From positions 1 through 64,000 of the forward strand of contig JAIQFL010000002.1 of NCBI GenBank assembly GCA_020073365.1: a DNA stretch of 64,000 bases. The letters are read 5' to 3'. Origin of the DNA: Terriglobia bacterium (GTDB taxonomy: Bacteria > Acidobacteriota > Terriglobia > Bryobacterales > Bryobacteraceae). The translations under genes and the position numbers were made by a program. Shown in pieces: positions 61,783-64,000 of the stretch. Below the pieces are notes generated by a model. It was not told the DNA's origin. It ran no database searches and saw only the letters and a program-made list of their open reading frames with translations. Numbering within the stretch: position 1 is the first letter of the stretch; every line of letters starts with the position of its first letter.

Positions 61783-61869
61783 CTGAGTGAAACCTACGCT
61801 GCAAGCGGCAGATCGCCAAATGTTCAGTCGTTTTGCCGCTTTCAGCGCCCCTTGGGGAGGACCCGTTCC

Positions 61870-63006
61870 ATGAAACGCACGGTTCTGCAGATTGTCGTTC
61901 TTCTGATTTCAATATCTTTTCACCTCACGCTGAGTGGCTGCTCGAATGCGCAGGGAGATCCAACCAAGGGGGCGCCGCCTCCTGCCAAGATCGTTCCCGT
62001 CGCGGGCCCCAGCCTGTTCGCCGTGGACCATCCCGAGCAGTTTCCGCTGGCCACCGCGACGGAACACACGGCCACCTCGGAACTGGTCGTCACGGGGACG
62101 GTGGCTCCCGACGTTTCTCGCGCCGTACCGGTCACTTCGTTGGTGTCGGGACGGATTACGGGCATTTACGCGCGCCTCGGAGATACGGTCCACAAGGGCC
62201 AACGCCTACTGACTGTGCGTAGCGATGACATATCCGGAGGGTTTTCCGACTACCGGAAGGCGGCCCGCACCGAAGCTCTCACGCGCATCCAATTGGAACG
62301 CGCCCAGGACCTGTACCAACACGGCGCCATCGCTTTGAACGACCTTCAGGTCGCGCAACAAACTGAAGACAACGCTAAGGTAGATGTCGAAACCACCGCG
62401 GAGAAGCTGGAGGCCCGCGGCAGCGATTTGAATCATCCGGCCGGGATCGTGGACATTGTGAGCCCGGTCTCCGGTGTCATTACCGACCAACAGGTAACCA
62501 ACTCGGGCGGACTGCAGAGTCTGAGCACCGCCGCTTTCACCATCTCCGACTTGTCGAGCGTCTGGGTGATCTGTGACGTGTACGAGAACGACTTGTCGAA
62601 TGTCCATATCGGAGATGCCGCCGAGATCCGCCTGAACGCCTACCCTGACCGGGTGCTGAAGGGAAGAGTCAGCAATATCGGCGCAACACTCGACCCGAAT
62701 ATCCGGACCGCCAAAGTTCGTATGGAAGTGCAGAATCCGGGTCTGATGCGGCTGGGAATGTTTGTACAGGCGACCTTTCGAGGTCAACGCAAAGAGGTGC
62801 ACACTTCCGTCCCAGCGACCGCCATCCTGCATATACACGACCGCGATTTTGTCTACGTGCCCGCTCCGGACAACAAGTTCCGCCGCGTCGAGGTAGTTAG
62901 CGGCGATGGCTTGCCCGGCAACATGCAAGAGGTCAGATCCGGAATCGCGCCAGGTCAGCAGGTAGTGGCCAATGCACTGGTCTTAGAGCACACCATCGAT
63001 CAGTAA
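61870..63006 (+). CDS. RND efflux periplasmic adaptor, lipoprotein
   Basis: This 378-residue HlyD/MFP-family protein has a lipobox (HLTLSGCSNAQ) and the usual barrel-sandwich-helical order: TSELVVTGTVAPDVSRAVPV near residue 78, a coiled hairpin with ALTRIQLERAQDLYQHGA near 140, IVDIVSPVSGVITDQQVTN near 195, and LSSVWVICDVYENDLSNVHI near 235. It links inner-membrane RND pumps to outer-membrane channels. A GGGAGGA site precedes the ATG at 61870. It is 87 nt after the barrel gene and 44 nt before the RND gene. Confidence 0.9.
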   Translation: MKRTVLQIVVLLISISFHLTLSGCSNAQGDPTKGAPPPAKIVPVAGPSLFAVDHPEQFPLATATEHTATSELVVTGTVAPDVSRAVPVTSLVSGRITGIYARLGDTVHKGQRLLTVRSDDISGGFSDYRKAARTEALTRIQLERAQDLYQHGAIALNDLQVAQQTEDNAKVDVETTAEKLEARGSDLNHPAGIVDIVSPVSGVITDQQVTNSGGLQSLSTAAFTISDLSSVWVICDVYENDLSNVHIGDAAEIRLNAYPDRVLKGRVSNIGATLDPNIRTAKVRMEVQNPGLMRLGMFVQATFRGQRKEVHTSVPATAILHIHDRDFVYVPAPDNKFRRVEVVSGDGLPGNMQEVRSGIAPGQQVVANALVLEHTIDQ

Positions 63007-63050
63007 CGGAAAGGCCTGACTGCACGACCATCGCCACGGAGTAGCGGGAA

Positions 63051-64000
63051 ATGATTCGCGCCCTTGTAGATTTCGCCCTCAACAATCGGTTTGTGGTAAT
63101 CGCCCTGGCCATCTTAGCGCTCGGTTGGGGGGCCATCTCGTTTCACAACCTGCCCGTCGAAGCCTATCCCGACATCGCGGACAACTATGTAACGGTGATC
63201 ACCCAGTGGCCGGGCCGGGCGGCGGAAGAAGTGGAGCAGCAGGTCACGATTCCGATCGAGATCCAGATGAACGGGATTCCCCATCTCTCGCATCTTCGAT
63301 CCGAGTCGATTTTCGGTCTGTCTTTCGTATTGCTCATCTTCGACGACAGCTCGAACAACGACTGGAACCGGCAGAAGGTTCTGGAGAGGATCAATCAGGC
63401 CGATCTGCCCGCGGGACTGCAACCGTCGATGGGTACGGATTGGAGTTTGACGGGTCAGGTTTACTGGTATTCGCTGAGAAGCACCAATCCGAAGATCGAT
63501 CTCATGGATCTGCGCTCCATCCAGGATTGGACCATTGTGAAGGAGCTCAAGTCCGTCCCCGATATCGTCGACGTCAGCACCTTCGGCGGCACGACCCGGG
63601 AGTACCAGGTGAGGGTCGACCCCAACAAGCTGGTTTCATACGGGTTGAACATTGGCCAGGTGGAACAGCAGCTCTCCAACAACAATGTCAACGCCGGCGG
63701 CAACTTCGTGGAGGCCGGCTTACAGCAGATGAATGTCCGGACGATCGGGCTTTTCACCAACGTGAAGGACATCGAGCAGACGGTCTTAACCACCAAATCC
63801 GGTACGCCTCTTCGCGTGAAGGACATCGCGGAGGTGACACAGGGCGCCAAAGTCCGGTTGGGACATGAGGGCAAGGCCATCCATCGCGCCGACGGCGTCA
63901 TCCTTGACAACGATGATGTCATCTTTGCGCAAGTGATGATGCGCAAGGGTGCGGACTCGGAGCCAACGCTCAAGGGGCTTCATGCCAAGGTCGACCAACT
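63051..64000 (+). CDS. RND efflux pump, heavy-metal (CusA/CzcA) type, partial
   Basis: The frame from ATG 63051 runs to the window end (316 complete codons). It begins MIRALVDFALNNRFVVIALA, the first helix of RND pumps, followed by NLPVEAYPDIADNYVTVITQ, PGRAAEEVEQQVTIPIEIQM, GLSFVLLIFDDSSN and the porter domain. The pattern of VEAYPD and PGRAAEEVE is that of the heavy-metal efflux (CusA/CzcA) class. The metal-binding Met/His residues lie in the part outside the window, so the substrate cannot be judged. Confidence 0.93.
   Translation, partial: MIRALVDFALNNRFVVIALAILALGWGAISFHNLPVEAYPDIADNYVTVITQWPGRAAEEVEQQVTIPIEIQMNGIPHLSHLRSESIFGLSFVLLIFDDSSNNDWNRQKVLERINQADLPAGLQPSMGTDWSLTGQVYWYSLRSTNPKIDLMDLRSIQDWTIVKELKSVPDIVDVSTFGGTTREYQVRVDPNKLVSYGLNIGQVEQQLSNNNVNAGGNFVEAGLQQMNVRTIGLFTNVKDIEQTVLTTKSGTPLRVKDIAEVTQGAKVRLGHEGKAIHRADGVILDNDDVIFAQVMMRKGADSEPTLKGLHAKVDQ

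Overview
The window is high-GC, densely coded bacterial DNA. The gene content fits an acidobacterium of the Solibacter/Bryobacter kind, but this is an inference from composition: there is no rRNA gene or other marker to fix the taxon. The pointers are a CRTAC1/ASPIC-UnbV protein, an atypical receiver next to a small zinc-ribbon protein, a Tes-like radical SAM enzyme, many Tat or Sec exported oxidoreductases, an outer-membrane TonB receptor, and GCAGGCGG-type palindromes between genes. I saw no tRNA, rRNA or CRISPR array. Many genes have a TANNNT -10 hexamer only 5-8 nt before the start codon, so leaderless mRNAs look common.

Layout. 1-172 is the end of an insertion sequence cut by the window edge. 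254-11516 holds mostly housekeeping and accessory enzymes: a GMC oxidoreductase with its small subunit, queA, a hicAB toxin-antitoxin pair with a frameshifted hicA, a radical SAM protein, a dipeptidase, an M48 protease, a GntR/membrane-protein pair, and DUF481 and helix-hairpin-helix proteins. 11684-13321 is a multi-cysteine radical SAM protein resembling tetraether or membrane-spanning-lipid synthases. 13614-20467 carries a LuxR regulator, two beta-propeller proteins, and a compact ergothioneine operon (unknown gene, egtB, egtD). 20826-28587 has a TolC-like protein, the overlapping pyrE-truA-alkD operon, a tetraheme cytochrome c, an Rpn-type nuclease and an aldose epimerase. 29445-31400 is a NarL-type two-component system behind an unusual GTACGTAC repeat array. 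31468-36515 has an alanyl-tRNA editing protein, a redoxin, a HEXXH protein, two very small genes and an enolase-superfamily dehydratase. 36626-37521 is an overlapping pair of stand-alone TIR-domain genes. 37859-46587 is a block of exported proteins ending in a TonB-dependent receptor.

The right third is dominated by potassium and envelope functions. A Usp-like gene, a 27-residue membrane peptide and kdpF, kdpA, kdpB and kdpC form one operon. It converges on a kdpD/kdpE pair whose sensor lacks the long N-terminal part of classical KdpD. Downstream come a VWA-domain gene, an HTH regulator and a carboxypeptidase-like/beta-barrel - HlyD - RND efflux operon that runs off the window. The kdp promoter and the promoter region of the barrel/RND operon share tandem hexamers at exactly 11-bp steps with the same distance to the -10 box, as expected for an OmpR/PhoB/KdpE-class activator. 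A second 11-bp-step element (TTCATG type) lies before the VWA gene, the HTH gene and the barrel gene. Together these suggest a potassium-linked envelope regulon. Other points worth attention are the TIR pair, the Tes-like enzyme, and a promoter at 47790 whose whole spacer is a 16-bp palindrome.
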